From contig NZ_CP005188.1 in the NCBI RefSeq assembly GCF_001563285.1, positions 1,183,501-1,247,500 of the forward strand: a DNA stretch of 64,000 nucleotides, in the 5' to 3' direction. Below the pieces are notes generated by a model. It was not told where the DNA came from. It was given only the letters and a program-made list of their open reading frames with translations, and made no database searches. Each line of letters opens with the position of its first letter. The first letter of the stretch is position 1. The position numbers and the translations under genes were made by a program. Positions 31,826 to 39,867 of this stretch are shown here, piece by piece. The DNA comes from Sphingobium sp. MI1205 (GTDB taxonomy: Bacteria; Pseudomonadota; Alphaproteobacteria; Sphingomonadales; Sphingomonadaceae).

Positions 31826-32296
31826 TCAGGAGGTCGCGCCCCATATGTCGGTGGCGCGAATGTAGCCGCGCTGGCCGCTGACGTCGAAGGCGCACCAGCC
31901 GTCATTGCAGGATGAAAGTCGGCCGACGACGCCCTTTTCCGCGCGGAAGACGGTAGGCGCGCCATCATTGGCCGACCGCCGCATCGGCGCGACGGGCGCG
32001 GTGACGATGGCGGTCGGCGTGTCGCTCAGCAACCGCACGTGCATCCAGCCCTGCGTGCCGCTGGGGTCTTCGACCTTGCGCCAGAGGCCCAACACCTGAA
32101 CGACCTTCACGGGCAGGTCGCGACGGCGATAGATCCAGTTGGATGGATAATCCAGGCTGGGGCCGACGCGCATGCGTGCTTCATCCTGGCTGACCGATGC
32201 CCAATAGGGGACGGGCTTTGCCGGTGAGGCGGACGCTTCACCTGCAATGCACAGCGCGGCGGCGACAATCCCCGCGCGCCGCAAATAGCCCTTCAT
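31826..32296 (-). CDS. Secreted SH3-domain protein
   Basis: This is a 156-residue protein with a signal peptide (KGYLRRAGIVAAALCIAGEASA). Two bacterial SH3-like modules follow: residues about 38-88 (ARMRVGPSLDYPSNWIYRRR to WMHVRLLSD) and about 108-155 (PTVFRAEKGVVGRLSSCNDG to YIRATDIWG). Such domains commonly bind peptidoglycan or related ligands in the periplasm. ATG 32296 is chosen because the signal peptide starts there and GGGAAAG lies upstream; the longer open frame has no homology features. It is divergent from the hydroxyacid dehydrogenase. Confidence 0.86.
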   Translation of the reverse strand: MKGYLRRAGIVAAALCIAGEASASPAKPVPYWASVSQDEARMRVGPSLDYPSNWIYRRRDLPVKVVQVLGLWRKVEDPSGTQGWMHVRLLSDTPTAIVTAPVAPMRRSANDGAPTVFRAEKGVVGRLSSCNDGWCAFDVSGQRGYIRATDIWGATS

Positions 32297-32421
32297 GCCC
32301 GATCTTTCCCTTTCATATACGGGGCACGTTATAGCGCCCGGCAATCGCCGCCGACAACCATTGTCTTGGCGCGCTCTACAAGATGCTTGACCATCGTCGT
32401 CACCAGGAATAGCGGCCAAGC

Positions 32422-33420
32422 ATGGCCAAGAAACCGCGTCCCGCCAAGCCGCGTGTCGTCGTGACGCGCCGCCTGCCCCCCAATGTGGAGGCGCGGATGG
32501 CGGAACTGTTCGACGCGGTGTTCAATGTGGGCGATGTGCCCATGAACCGGACCGCGCTGACGCGCGCCATGGCGCAGTGCGACGTGCTGGTGCCCGCCGT
32601 CACGGACCAGATCGACGCAGGCCTGATCGATGCTGCGCCGGAACGGTTGCAGTTGATCGCCAGCTTTGGCAGCGGCGTGGATCATATCGACCTGGGTGCT
32701 GCCCGGCGAAGGGGCATCATCGTCACCAATACGCCTGGCGTGTTGACGGAAGATACAGCAGACATGACCATGGCGCTGATCCTGTCGGTGCCGCGACGCC
32801 TTGCCGAAGGCGAAAAGCTGGTGCGGACGGGTGAGTGGCCCGGCTGGAGCCCGTCCGGCATGCTGGGACATCGCATCGGCGGCAAGAAGCTGGGCATCAT
32901 CGGCATGGGCCGGATCGGCCGGGCGGTGGCCAGGCGGGCGACCGCGTTCGGGCTGTCGATCGCTTATCACAATCGCCACCGCCTGCCGTTCGAGGTGGAG
33001 CAGGAACTGGCGGCGGATTGGCGCCCCGACCTCGATTCCCTGCTTCGCGAAAGCGACATCGTATCGATCAACTGCCCGCTCAATGCAGACAGCCGGGGCA
33101 TGATTGATGCGCGCAGCATCGCGTTGATGCGGCCCGACGCTTATCTGATCAATACCTCACGCGCCGAGATCACGGATGAACCGGCACTGATCGCCGCGCT
33201 GGCCGAGGGCCGCATCGCGGGAGCCGGGCTGGACGTATACACCCATGAACCGGCCGTCGATGCGCGCCTGTTGGCGCTGTCCAATGTCGTATTGCTGCCC
33301 CATATGGGATCGGCGACCTTTGAGGGGCGGGACGCCACGGGCGCGCGGGTGATTGCCAACATCCGCAGCTGGGCGGATGGCCACCGCCCGCCCAACCAGG
33401 TTCTGGAAGGCTGGATCTAG
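32422..33420 (+). CDS. D-isomer-specific 2-hydroxyacid dehydrogenase (glyoxylate reductase-like)
   Basis: This is a 332-residue NAD(P)-dependent enzyme that interconverts 2-keto and D-2-hydroxy acids. The nucleotide-binding loop is GIIGMGRIGRAVARRA. The catalytic triad is visible as Arg in NTSRAEITDE, Glu in THEPAVD and His in LLPHMGSAT. GVLTEDTADMTMALIL is the usual substrate-domain helix. The exact substrate is unknown. An AGGA box lies upstream of ATG 32422. Its TAG stop is part of the long inverted repeat at 33417-33564. Confidence 0.9.
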   Translation: MAKKPRPAKPRVVVTRRLPPNVEARMAELFDAVFNVGDVPMNRTALTRAMAQCDVLVPAVTDQIDAGLIDAAPERLQLIASFGSGVDHIDLGAARRRGIIVTNTPGVLTEDTADMTMALILSVPRRLAEGEKLVRTGEWPGWSPSGMLGHRIGGKKLGIIGMGRIGRAVARRATAFGLSIAYHNRHRLPFEVEQELAADWRPDLDSLLRESDIVSINCPLNADSRGMIDARSIALMRPDAYLINTSRAEITDEPALIAALAEGRIAGAGLDVYTHEPAVDARLLALSNVVLLPHMGSATFEGRDATGARVIANIRSWADGHRPPNQVLEGWI

Positions 33421-33564
33421 GCGGTATCGACATTCAGCCCTGGCGGCCTGCAAACGGCGACTTCCCGCGCTTCCGATGCTCACCTACTTCTAGTACGCTG
33501 CGCTTCGGGTCGCGGAAAACCACCGTTTTCGGCTCGCCATCATCTGAATGTCGATACCGCCTAG
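33417..33564. repeat. 148-bp nested palindrome with perfect 21-bp terminal inverted repeats
   Basis: The 21 bases at 33417-33437 (CTAGGCGGTATCGACATTCA then G) are exactly the reverse complement of 33544-33564. The 106-base interior is itself an imperfect palindrome, with GGCGGCC...AAACGGCGAC...CCCGCG matching the opposite arm. The terminal repeats contain the TAG stop codons of both convergent neighbours, the hydroxyacid dehydrogenase and copD. It may be a MITE-like insertion now acting as a two-way terminator. Confidence 0.85.
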
Positions 33565-34466
33565 CCGCCCAGCGGATCGAGCGTTCCGAGCGCCGCAACC
33601 AGCGCCAGGATCGCCACGGCGAGGATCGTTTCCAGCGTCAGCGACAGTCGCAAATGGGTGCGGGCGGACGCCAGTTCCTGGCCATCGGCGGCGCGCGAGA
33701 GAGCGGGGGTCAGGCGCCAGCGATTGAGAGCGGCGAGGAGCAGCATGCCGCCGAACAGCGCAAGTTTCGCCAGCAGCAGCGCGCCATAAAGGCTGTCGAG
33801 CAGCAGCGGCATATTGGGCAGTCCGACGATCATCACGCTGTTGATCGTACCGCTGATAAGCAGGGTGGCGACGAACAGCGTGCCGAAGGTCGAGAAGCGG
33901 TGGAGCATGAGCGCTGCCTGCTGCATCTTTCCGGCGTCCGGCTTGCCGGGGGACAGCTTGACCAGCAATGCAAGCAGCGCCCCGAACCAGGCGGAGGCGG
34001 CGATTATATGCAGCACATCCGCGAAACGATGCACCGTCCCTGCTGCGCCTTCGGTTGCGCCGGCGTGGCCTGACCAGGCGAGGGTGGCGGCGGCAATGGT
34101 CGCAAAAAGGGCGAGGACGGCAGGCGGTCCTGTCCCCTGCCGCCAGACGGCGATCAGCAGGAGCAGGAGCAGCAAGGCGACCGCGCGAACGCCCAGAAGC
34201 GGGCCGATCATGGTTTCGCGCAACAGGATGTCCACGACGCTCCAATCAGGCGCCAGGATGGACGTGCCCGTCATGGCGGCGGCGCTGGCCAGCAGCCAGA
34301 GCGCCGAAAACGCCATGCCGCCAACCGCAAGGCACGCCATGATGATGCGGGCTCCCGCGCCTATGCCCTGCCGCATGCTCCACCAGAAGAGGGGGAGTCC
34401 GGCGAGGGCGGCCAGATCGGCGTAAAGGCCGAAGCGAGCAGCGACGAGAAGCCCGTCGATCGACAC
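33561..34466 (-). CDS. copD: CopD-family copper resistance membrane protein
   Basis: This is a 301-residue integral membrane protein with about eight helices. CopD works with periplasmic CopC in moving copper across the inner membrane. The CopD domain spans about residues 150-290 and includes the helix WSGHAGATEGAAGTVHRFAD with conserved histidines and LHIIAASAWFGALLALLVKL. It starts 3 bases after the copC stop, so the two are an operon. It ends inside the long inverted repeat. Confidence 0.92.
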   Translation of the reverse strand: MSIDGLLVAARFGLYADLAALAGLPLFWWSMRQGIGAGARIIMACLAVGGMAFSALWLLASAAAMTGTSILAPDWSVVDILLRETMIGPLLGVRAVALLLLLLLIAVWRQGTGPPAVLALFATIAAATLAWSGHAGATEGAAGTVHRFADVLHIIAASAWFGALLALLVKLSPGKPDAGKMQQAALMLHRFSTFGTLFVATLLISGTINSVMIVGLPNMPLLLDSLYGALLLAKLALFGGMLLLAALNRWRLTPALSRAADGQELASARTHLRLSLTLETILAVAILALVAALGTLDPLGG

Positions 34467-34469
34467 GGT

Positions 34470-34847
34470 TTACTTTACCGAGAAGCTGTATTTGCCCGTG
34501 ATCTTGTGCTGGTCGGCCCCGACGATGTGCCAGTTGAGGTCGTAGCTGCCCGCCGGAAGCGCCCGAGGCAGGGTGACGGCCAGTGTCTTGCCATCGCCTT
34601 CGACGGCGGTCTTGAAGCCCTTTATCGGCATCGGCGCGTGGCTGGCCATGCCCGGCATGCCGGTCATGGTCAGTTCAACACCGCTGAGCGGCGCAAGCAG
34701 CTTTTCGGAGAAGGTCAGGGTCAGCTTGGTCGGCTTGGCGACGGTGGCGTTGGCAGCCGGGGTGGACGAGAGCAGCTTGGGATGCGCCATCGCCACGGAG
34801 GGCAAGGCGGCGAGCGCGAGGGCGGCGGTGAACAGGATGCGGCGCAT
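34470..34847 (-). CDS. copC: Periplasmic copper-binding protein CopC
   Basis: This 125-residue protein has a signal peptide (RRILFTAALALAALPSVAMA) and the mature N-terminus HPKLLSSTPAANATV, where the first His is a Cu(II) ligand in this family. TKLTLTFSEKL, a Met/His loop TMTGMPGMASHAPM and the C-terminal SYDLNWHIVGADQHKITG complete the beta-barrel fold. ATG 34847 is used because GGAGATAAG lies upstream; the longer frame is a shadow of the divergent leader. It is co-transcribed with copD. Confidence 0.94.
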   Translation of the reverse strand: MRRILFTAALALAALPSVAMAHPKLLSSTPAANATVAKPTKLTLTFSEKLLAPLSGVELTMTGMPGMASHAPMPIKGFKTAVEGDGKTLAVTLPRALPAGSYDLNWHIVGADQHKITGKYSFSVK

Positions 34848-34988
34848 GGGGCTTATCTCCAATCGGATTGCGGTTACGAGATAGTACGCAACGGATTTTG
34901 TCACCCCTCGACGAACCGGCATAAATTTTTGCATGAGGGATCGGCACGCGCAACGCGTATCCTTGAGCGTGTAATGGGAGTGCAAGTG
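34848..34988. promoter_or_regulatory. Divergent control region between copCD and the sigma/copAB operon
   Basis: This 141-base gap separates two oppositely transcribed copper operons. It contains an AT-rich segment (CATAAATTTTTGCATG) and a CGCGCAACGCG near-palindrome. I could not identify a defined operator or ECF promoter with confidence, but both operons must start here. Confidence 0.4.
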
Positions 34989-35255
34989 ATGAGCGACCTC
35001 GACCAATTGCTGAGCCAGGTTCGTGCGCTGCCCGCCGATCCGCGCCTTGGGGGGATGGAAGAGGTGGTGATGGCCGGCGTGGCGGTTCGCCGTGAACGGG
35101 CCGTGGCGCGGCGCAGCCTGGCGCTGGCGGGGATGCTGGCGATCGGCATCGGCTGGGTCGGTAGTGTCGTCCCCGGCGCTCCGGCGCAGGCGGCGTCCGC
35201 GCCTGTGGTGATCGGCATGTCCGATTACGCGCCTTCGCAGCTATTGGGGCAATAG
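34989..35255 (+). CDS. CnrY-like membrane anti-sigma factor (putative)
   Basis: This is an 88-residue protein with an acidic N-terminus (SDLDQLLSQVRALPADPRLG), an Arg-rich juxtamembrane stretch (VRRERAVARRS), one membrane span (residues about 43-62) and a short periplasmic tail. Size, topology and position immediately before a CnrX-like sensor and an ECF sigma factor match CnrY/NccY anti-sigma factors. Sequence similarity alone would be too weak, so the call rests on context. ATG 34989 has GGGAG eight bases upstream. The next gene starts 3 bases after its stop. Confidence 0.7.
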   Translation: MSDLDQLLSQVRALPADPRLGGMEEVVMAGVAVRRERAVARRSLALAGMLAIGIGWVGSVVPGAPAQAASAPVVIGMSDYAPSQLLGQ

Positions 35256-35258
35256 GCG

Positions 35259-35699
35259 ATGAAGGGGGCGGGCCGATATGGGTTGGTCGTGCTGGTCGCC
35301 TTTGCGGCTGCGCTGGCGGCGGTGCTGGTCGCGCGCATGTGGATTGCACCTGAACCGCGGGTCGAGAGCGAGGTACACTCCCTCATCCACCAGAAGCTGA
35401 AGCTGGATGAGGAACAGGAGCGGCGCATTCATGCGCTGGAGATGGATTTCGCCAGACGGCGCGCGGCGATGGAGGCCGAGATGCGCGCGGACAATGCGCG
35501 GCTGGCGCAGGCTATAGCAGCCGAACATGGCTATGGGCCGAAGGTGAGCGAAGCCGTCGATCGAACGCACCATGTCATGGGAATGCTGCAGAAAGAGACG
35601 CTGAAGCACATCTTCGCGATGCGCGCAGTGCTGCGGCCCGACCAGGCGGCGCAGTTCGACGCCGCCGTCGTCAAGGTTCTGACCGAACCTGCGCGGTGA
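35259..35699 (+). CDS. CnrX-like periplasmic metal sensor
   Basis: This 146-residue protein is anchored by an N-terminal membrane segment (residues about 8-25), with a helical periplasmic domain. The metal ligands known for Cupriavidus CnrX (H42, H46, E63, H119, M123) have counterparts at H40, H44, E61, H105 and M109, with identical spacing inside each cluster (HSLIH; 17 residues to Glu; HVMGM). CnrX senses Ni/Co, but this copy is coupled to copper genes. Its stop overlaps the sigma-factor start by 4 bases. Confidence 0.85.
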   Translation: MKGAGRYGLVVLVAFAAALAAVLVARMWIAPEPRVESEVHSLIHQKLKLDEEQERRIHALEMDFARRRAAMEAEMRADNARLAQAIAAEHGYGPKVSEAVDRTHHVMGMLQKETLKHIFAMRAVLRPDQAAQFDAAVVKVLTEPAR

Positions 35700-36277
35700 G
35701 GTCTTCGCTCGCCGACCGAGGTGATACCGAGCTGGCGGGGCTTGCCTTGGCGGGACAGCAGGACGCTTATGGTGAATTGATGCGGCGGCATAGTGATGGG
35801 GTTTACAGGCTGGCGCGGGGACATGCGGGCGACGCGACCGAGGCCCTTGATATCACGCAGGAGACGTTCATTTCGGCCTTCGCCGCGCTGGCGCGCTACG
35901 ACGGGGCGCGGCCTTTCCGGCTGTGGATCGCCCGGATCGCGATCAACAAATGCCATGATTGGGCGCGGCGGCGGGCGGTGCGGCGTTTTTTCACCTTCGC
36001 GCGGCCGATGGAGGAAGCGGCGATTGTCGCCGATAATGCGCTGACGCCCGAGGAGGCAGTGCAATCGCAGAGGGAACTGGCGCGGATCCATGCGGCGATT
36101 GCTGCTTTGCCGGCCAATCTCAAGGATGTGCTGCTGTTGCGGACGATCGAAGGAATGAGCCAGGCGGAAGCGGCGCAGACGCTGGGATTGAGCGAGAAGG
36201 CGGTGGAGACCCGCCTGTACCGAGCGCGCCAAAAGCTGGCCGAATTTTTGAGGGGTGATGGCTCGACGCGCGTATAA
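35696..36277 (+). CDS. ECF sigma factor, CnrH-like
   Basis: This 193-residue sigma factor has region 2 (DAYGELMRRHSDGVYRLARG and ALDITQETFISAFAALARYD, then FRLWIARIAINKCHDWARRR) and region 4 (LPANLKDVLLLRTIEGMSQA, then LSEKAVETRLYRARQKLAEF). GTG 35696 overlaps the TGA of the sensor gene (GTGA), so the two are translationally coupled. Expected role: when the sensor binds metal, the anti-sigma factor releases this sigma factor, which activates the adjacent copper genes. copA starts 31 bases downstream. Confidence 0.9.
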   Translation: MRSSLADRGDTELAGLALAGQQDAYGELMRRHSDGVYRLARGHAGDATEALDITQETFISAFAALARYDGARPFRLWIARIAINKCHDWARRRAVRRFFTFARPMEEAAIVADNALTPEEAVQSQRELARIHAAIAALPANLKDVLLLRTIEGMSQAEAAQTLGLSEKAVETRLYRARQKLAEFLRGDGSTRV

Positions 36278-36308
36278 ATCTGAACGATCCCTTTTTGCAG
36301 AGCATCCC

Positions 36309-38063
36309 ATGCCTTTCCCATTACATGATGTTGATCGCCGCAGCCTGATCCGTGGCCTGGGCCATTTCGGCGGCGCGCTGGCGTTGAGCCGCGCGCTGCC
36401 AACATGGGCGAAGAGCGGGACTGCCGGACTTGCGCCAGCGCCGGGTGTGTTGAGCGGTGAAGCTATCGCGCTGACCGTCGGCGAAAGCCATTTTTCCACC
36501 GGCGGACGGTCGGCCCATGCGGTGACGATCAACGGCACCTTGCCCGCGCCGCTCATTCGCCTGAAGGACGGGCAGAATGTCCGCCTGTCCGTCACCAACC
36601 AGTTGAAGGAAGACACGTCGATCCACTGGCACGGCCTGATCGTGCCGTTTCAGATGGATGGCGTTCCCGGCGTCAGCTTCCCCGGTATCCGGCCGGGCGA
36701 AACCTTCACCTATGAATTTCCGATCCGGCAATCGGGCACCTACTGGTATCACAGCCATTCTGGCATGCAGGAGGCGATGGGCCATTATGGGCCTATCGTT
36801 ATCGACCCTGCCGGAGCCGATCCGGTGCGCAGCGAGCGCGAGCATGTGATCGTGCTGTCCGATTGGAGCCCGATCCATCCGCATGTGCTGCTCAAGCGCC
36901 TCAAGCAGATGGGCGGCTATTTCAACATGCAGAGGCAGACGCTGGCCGGTCTGCTTGCGGGCGAGGACCAGAGCGCGAAGGAGCGGCTGGAATGGGGCGC
37001 GATGCGCATGGACCCGACCGACATTTCGGACGTCACCGGATCGACCTACAGCTTCCTCGTCAACGGGCATGGGACGGCGGAGAATTGGACCGGGCTGTTC
37101 ACGCCGGGTGAACGGGTGCGGCTGCGGATCATCAACGCGTCGGCCATGACGAATTTCAACGTGCGGCTTCCGGGACTGCCGATGACGGTGGTGCAGTGCG
37201 ATGGCCAGCATGTCCAGCCGGTCGAGACGGACGAGTTCCAGATCGGCATCGCCGAAACCTATGATGTGGTGGTGCAGCCGACGGAGGCGAAAGCCTATGG
37301 ATTGATCGCCGAAGCCATCGACCGGTCGGGGCTGGTGCGGGCGACGCTGGCGCCGCGCGTCGGCATGGTAGCGGATGTGCCCGCCCTGCGCGAACGACCG
37401 CTGCTGGGCATGAAGGACATGGGGATGGACATGTCCGGGATGGACATGGGGCAGGGGGGCGTCATCGACCTTAGCCAACCCGCCAATGAGAGCATGTCCG
37501 GCCATTCGATGAAGATGCGCGACAAGTCGGTCGCGCCGCAGGTGAAGATGGGGCCGGGCGTCGCCACCCTTTCGCCCATGCCCGCCGACCGGACGGCTGA
37601 TCGGCCCACGGGGCTGGAAAATGTCGCGCATCGGGTGCTGACCTATGCGGACCTCAAATCGCTGGAGCCGAACAGGGACAGGCGCACGCCCACGCGGACG
37701 CTGGACATCCACCTGACCGCGAACATGGAACGCTATATGTGGTCGTTCGACGGGGTGAAGCTGTCCGACGGGGCCGATCCGATCGCCTTCCGTCATATGG
37801 AGCGGGTGCGCGTGAACCTGGTCAACGACACGATGATGCCGCATCCGATCCACCTGCACGGCCATTTCTTTGAACTGGTGACGGGTGCTGGGGAGCATAA
37901 TCCGCTCAAGCATACGGTGAATGTGCTGCCCGGCGGCAAGGTCAGTTTCGACCTCACCGCCGACGCTCTGGGCGACTGGGCCTTTCACTGTCACATGCTG
38001 ATGCACATGCACGCGGGGATGATGCGGGTCGTGACTGTCCGGCATGAGGGAGAGGCGGCATGA
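36309..38063 (+). CDS. copA: Periplasmic multicopper oxidase CopA
   Basis: CopA oxidises Cu(I) and protects the periplasm. The 584-residue precursor has a Tat signal (DRRSLIRGLGHFGGALAL). Copper ligands are in IHWHG, YWYHSHSGMQE, HPIHLHGHFFEL and FHCHMLMHMHAGMM, the last being the HCH-x3-H-x3-M type 1 motif extended by extra Met/His. A Met-rich insert (DMGMDMSGMDMG, near residue 390) is typical of copper-resistance CopA. ATG 36309 gives the correct Tat N-terminus. Its stop overlaps copB by 4 bases. Confidence 0.96.
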   Translation: MPFPLHDVDRRSLIRGLGHFGGALALSRALPTWAKSGTAGLAPAPGVLSGEAIALTVGESHFSTGGRSAHAVTINGTLPAPLIRLKDGQNVRLSVTNQLKEDTSIHWHGLIVPFQMDGVPGVSFPGIRPGETFTYEFPIRQSGTYWYHSHSGMQEAMGHYGPIVIDPAGADPVRSEREHVIVLSDWSPIHPHVLLKRLKQMGGYFNMQRQTLAGLLAGEDQSAKERLEWGAMRMDPTDISDVTGSTYSFLVNGHGTAENWTGLFTPGERVRLRIINASAMTNFNVRLPGLPMTVVQCDGQHVQPVETDEFQIGIAETYDVVVQPTEAKAYGLIAEAIDRSGLVRATLAPRVGMVADVPALRERPLLGMKDMGMDMSGMDMGQGGVIDLSQPANESMSGHSMKMRDKSVAPQVKMGPGVATLSPMPADRTADRPTGLENVAHRVLTYADLKSLEPNRDRRTPTRTLDIHLTANMERYMWSFDGVKLSDGADPIAFRHMERVRVNLVNDTMMPHPIHLHGHFFELVTGAGEHNPLKHTVNVLPGGKVSFDLTADALGDWAFHCHMLMHMHAGMMRVVTVRHEGEAA

Positions 38064-39022
38064 GGATGTTCGCCGCAGCCCTTATGCTGGCATCCGCACC
38101 CTCCGCCGTGCTGGCGCAGGAAATGGACCATGGCCAGATGGACCACAGCCAGATGGATCATGGCGCGCCGGAGCAATCGCAGCAGGCGGGGCAGGATCAT
38201 TCGGCCCATCAGGCCCCTGTTGAAGTGCCCCTGGATAATAATCCCCATGCCGGGCACGCCATGCCCTCAGCAGATGACGCCGTCCCCAGGGGCGATGCGC
38301 CGCTGGCCCCCACCGATCACGCCGCCGAAGCATTTCACAGCCCCGCCGAGATGGCGCGCGCCCGCGCCGCGATGCTGAAGGAAAGCGGTGGCATGACCTT
38401 CTCCCAAGTCATGCTCGACCGGTTGGAATATCGCGTGGGCAAGGGAGCAGACGGATATCATTGGGAAGGCGAAGGCTGGATCGGCGGCGACATAAACCGC
38501 TTCGCCTTCAAGACCGAGGGCGAAGGCGAGATTGGCGGTGGCCTGGAAAGCGCGGAGGTGCAGGCGCTCTACAGCCGTGCGATCGATCCGTGGTTCAATC
38601 TCGAAGCGGGCGTGCGGCACGATTTCGGTCCCGATCCAGACCGAACCTATGCCGTGGTCGGCGTAGAAGGCCTTGCACCCTATTGGTTCGAGGTGGGGGC
38701 GCAGGCTTTCCTGTCCAACAAGGGGGACGCGCATCTGCGGCTGGAGGCGAACTATGACCAGCGGATCACCCAGCGGCTGATCCTTCAGCCCGCCGCCGAG
38801 GTGAATATCGCAGCGCAGGATGTGTCGGAACTGGGCATCGGGTCGGGCGTGTCAGACATCGAACTGGGGCTCCGGCTGCGCTATGAATTCGCCCGCGAAT
38901 TCGCTCCCTATGTGGGGATCAACTGGGAACGCAAGCTGGGCGATACGGCGCGCTTTGCGCGCGCGGAAGGAGAGGGCGCTTCGGCCACCAGCCTGGTTAT
39001 GGGGGTGCGTTTCTGGTTCTGA
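38060..39022 (+). CDS. copB: Outer membrane copper resistance protein CopB
   Basis: This 320-residue protein has a signal peptide, then a Met/His/Asp-rich copper-binding stretch (EMDHGQMDHSQMDHG). The C-terminal beta-barrel domain covers residues about 115-320 (YRVGKGADGYHWEGEGWIGG ... WFNLEAGVRHDFGPDPDRTY, ending LVMGVRFWF with a terminal Phe typical of outer-membrane proteins). The start overlaps copA (ATGA), indicating coupled synthesis. A structured spacer and a frameshifted paralogue follow. Confidence 0.94.
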   Translation: MRMFAAALMLASAPSAVLAQEMDHGQMDHSQMDHGAPEQSQQAGQDHSAHQAPVEVPLDNNPHAGHAMPSADDAVPRGDAPLAPTDHAAEAFHSPAEMARARAAMLKESGGMTFSQVMLDRLEYRVGKGADGYHWEGEGWIGGDINRFAFKTEGEGEIGGGLESAEVQALYSRAIDPWFNLEAGVRHDFGPDPDRTYAVVGVEGLAPYWFEVGAQAFLSNKGDAHLRLEANYDQRITQRLILQPAAEVNIAAQDVSELGIGSGVSDIELGLRLRYEFAREFAPYVGINWERKLGDTARFARAEGEGASATSLVMGVRFWF

Positions 39023-39079
39023 CGCCGACGCGGCAGGATGTGCCGCAGGTCCATGACAACTTGTCATGATTGTCGGCGT
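39022..39079. promoter_or_regulatory. Three-way-junction hairpin with embedded palindrome between copB genes
   Basis: An outer 8-bp stem (ACGCCGAC 39022-39029 with GTCGGCGT 39072-39079) encloses two perfect inner hairpins. These are GCGGCA/TGCCGC (39030-39046) and CATGACAA-C-TTGTCATG (39052-39068). As DNA the last is a 17-bp palindrome that could be an operator; as RNA the whole forms a cloverleaf-like junction. Role unknown. Confidence 0.6.
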
Positions 39080-39160
39080 GGCCCGTCTGCTTCGCGCGTA
39101 TGCGCTGCCCCTTGCAACTAATCTGGTCCTCGACAACCGAAAAACAGATCAGGGTAGATC

Positions 39161-39867
39161 GTGCGCAACGCCTTCCTCCGCTCCCTTCTTGCTATGTGCG
39201 CTCTGGCGGGGGCCGCGCCTGTATTCGCCCAGGCTGCTGCCGAGGACGACAAGGCGGCGCTGAACGGAGGGTTCGACTTCATCGAACTGCGGGCAGGGAA
39301 GGGCGATGAGATATTCCTGTGGGATGGCAGCTTTTCCTATGGGGATAGCACCGACCAGGTGATGTTGATGATCGAAGGCGGCGGCGCGGTCGGCAACCGG
39401 ATCGACGATGTGCAGGCGCGCTTGCTTTATGGCCGGTCGATCAGCGACAATGTCGTGCTGCTTGCCGGTGTCCGGCATGATTTTCAGCCGCATCCCCATG
39501 ACAGTTACGCCATGATCGGCGCGCAGGGATCGGTCGGATCCCGCTTCAGCTGGGAAGGCTACGCATTTCTGTCGGACGACGGCCGCCTGACTGGAGATGC
39601 GCAGGTCATTTATCAGCTGCCGATCACTGAGAAAATCTACATTGAGCCGCGTGCCTCTATCGCCTGGTCGGCGCAGCGCTTGGAGGCGGATGGCGTGGGC
39701 GCGGGCAAATGTCCGTGCGTCTGCGTTTCCGCCTGAACGATAATGTCACGGCCTTCGTGGGCGTGGCGCATGAACGGCTGGTGGGCGACAGCCGCGATCT
39801 CGCCCGCATGCAGGGTGAGACGCTGCAATCGACGATGGCGGTCGCGGGATTCGGATTCAGCCTTTAG
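39161..39867 (+). pseudogene. Second CopB-like outer membrane protein gene, frameshifted
   Basis: From GTG 39161 the frame encodes a signal peptide (FLRSLLAMCALAGAAPVFA) and a barrel domain resembling copB (AGVRHDFQPHPHDSYAMIGA; IYIEPRASIAWSAQ), but no Met/His-rich stretch. After residue about 183 the frame runs into GAGKCPCVCVSA and stops at 39736. The expected ending continues in the +1 frame from 39709 (MSVRLRFRLNDNVTAFVGVA to VAGFGFSL, stop 39867), which aligns with the copB C-terminus. One base appears to be missing near 39700-39711. It is either a real frameshift or a sequencing error. Confidence 0.8.
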
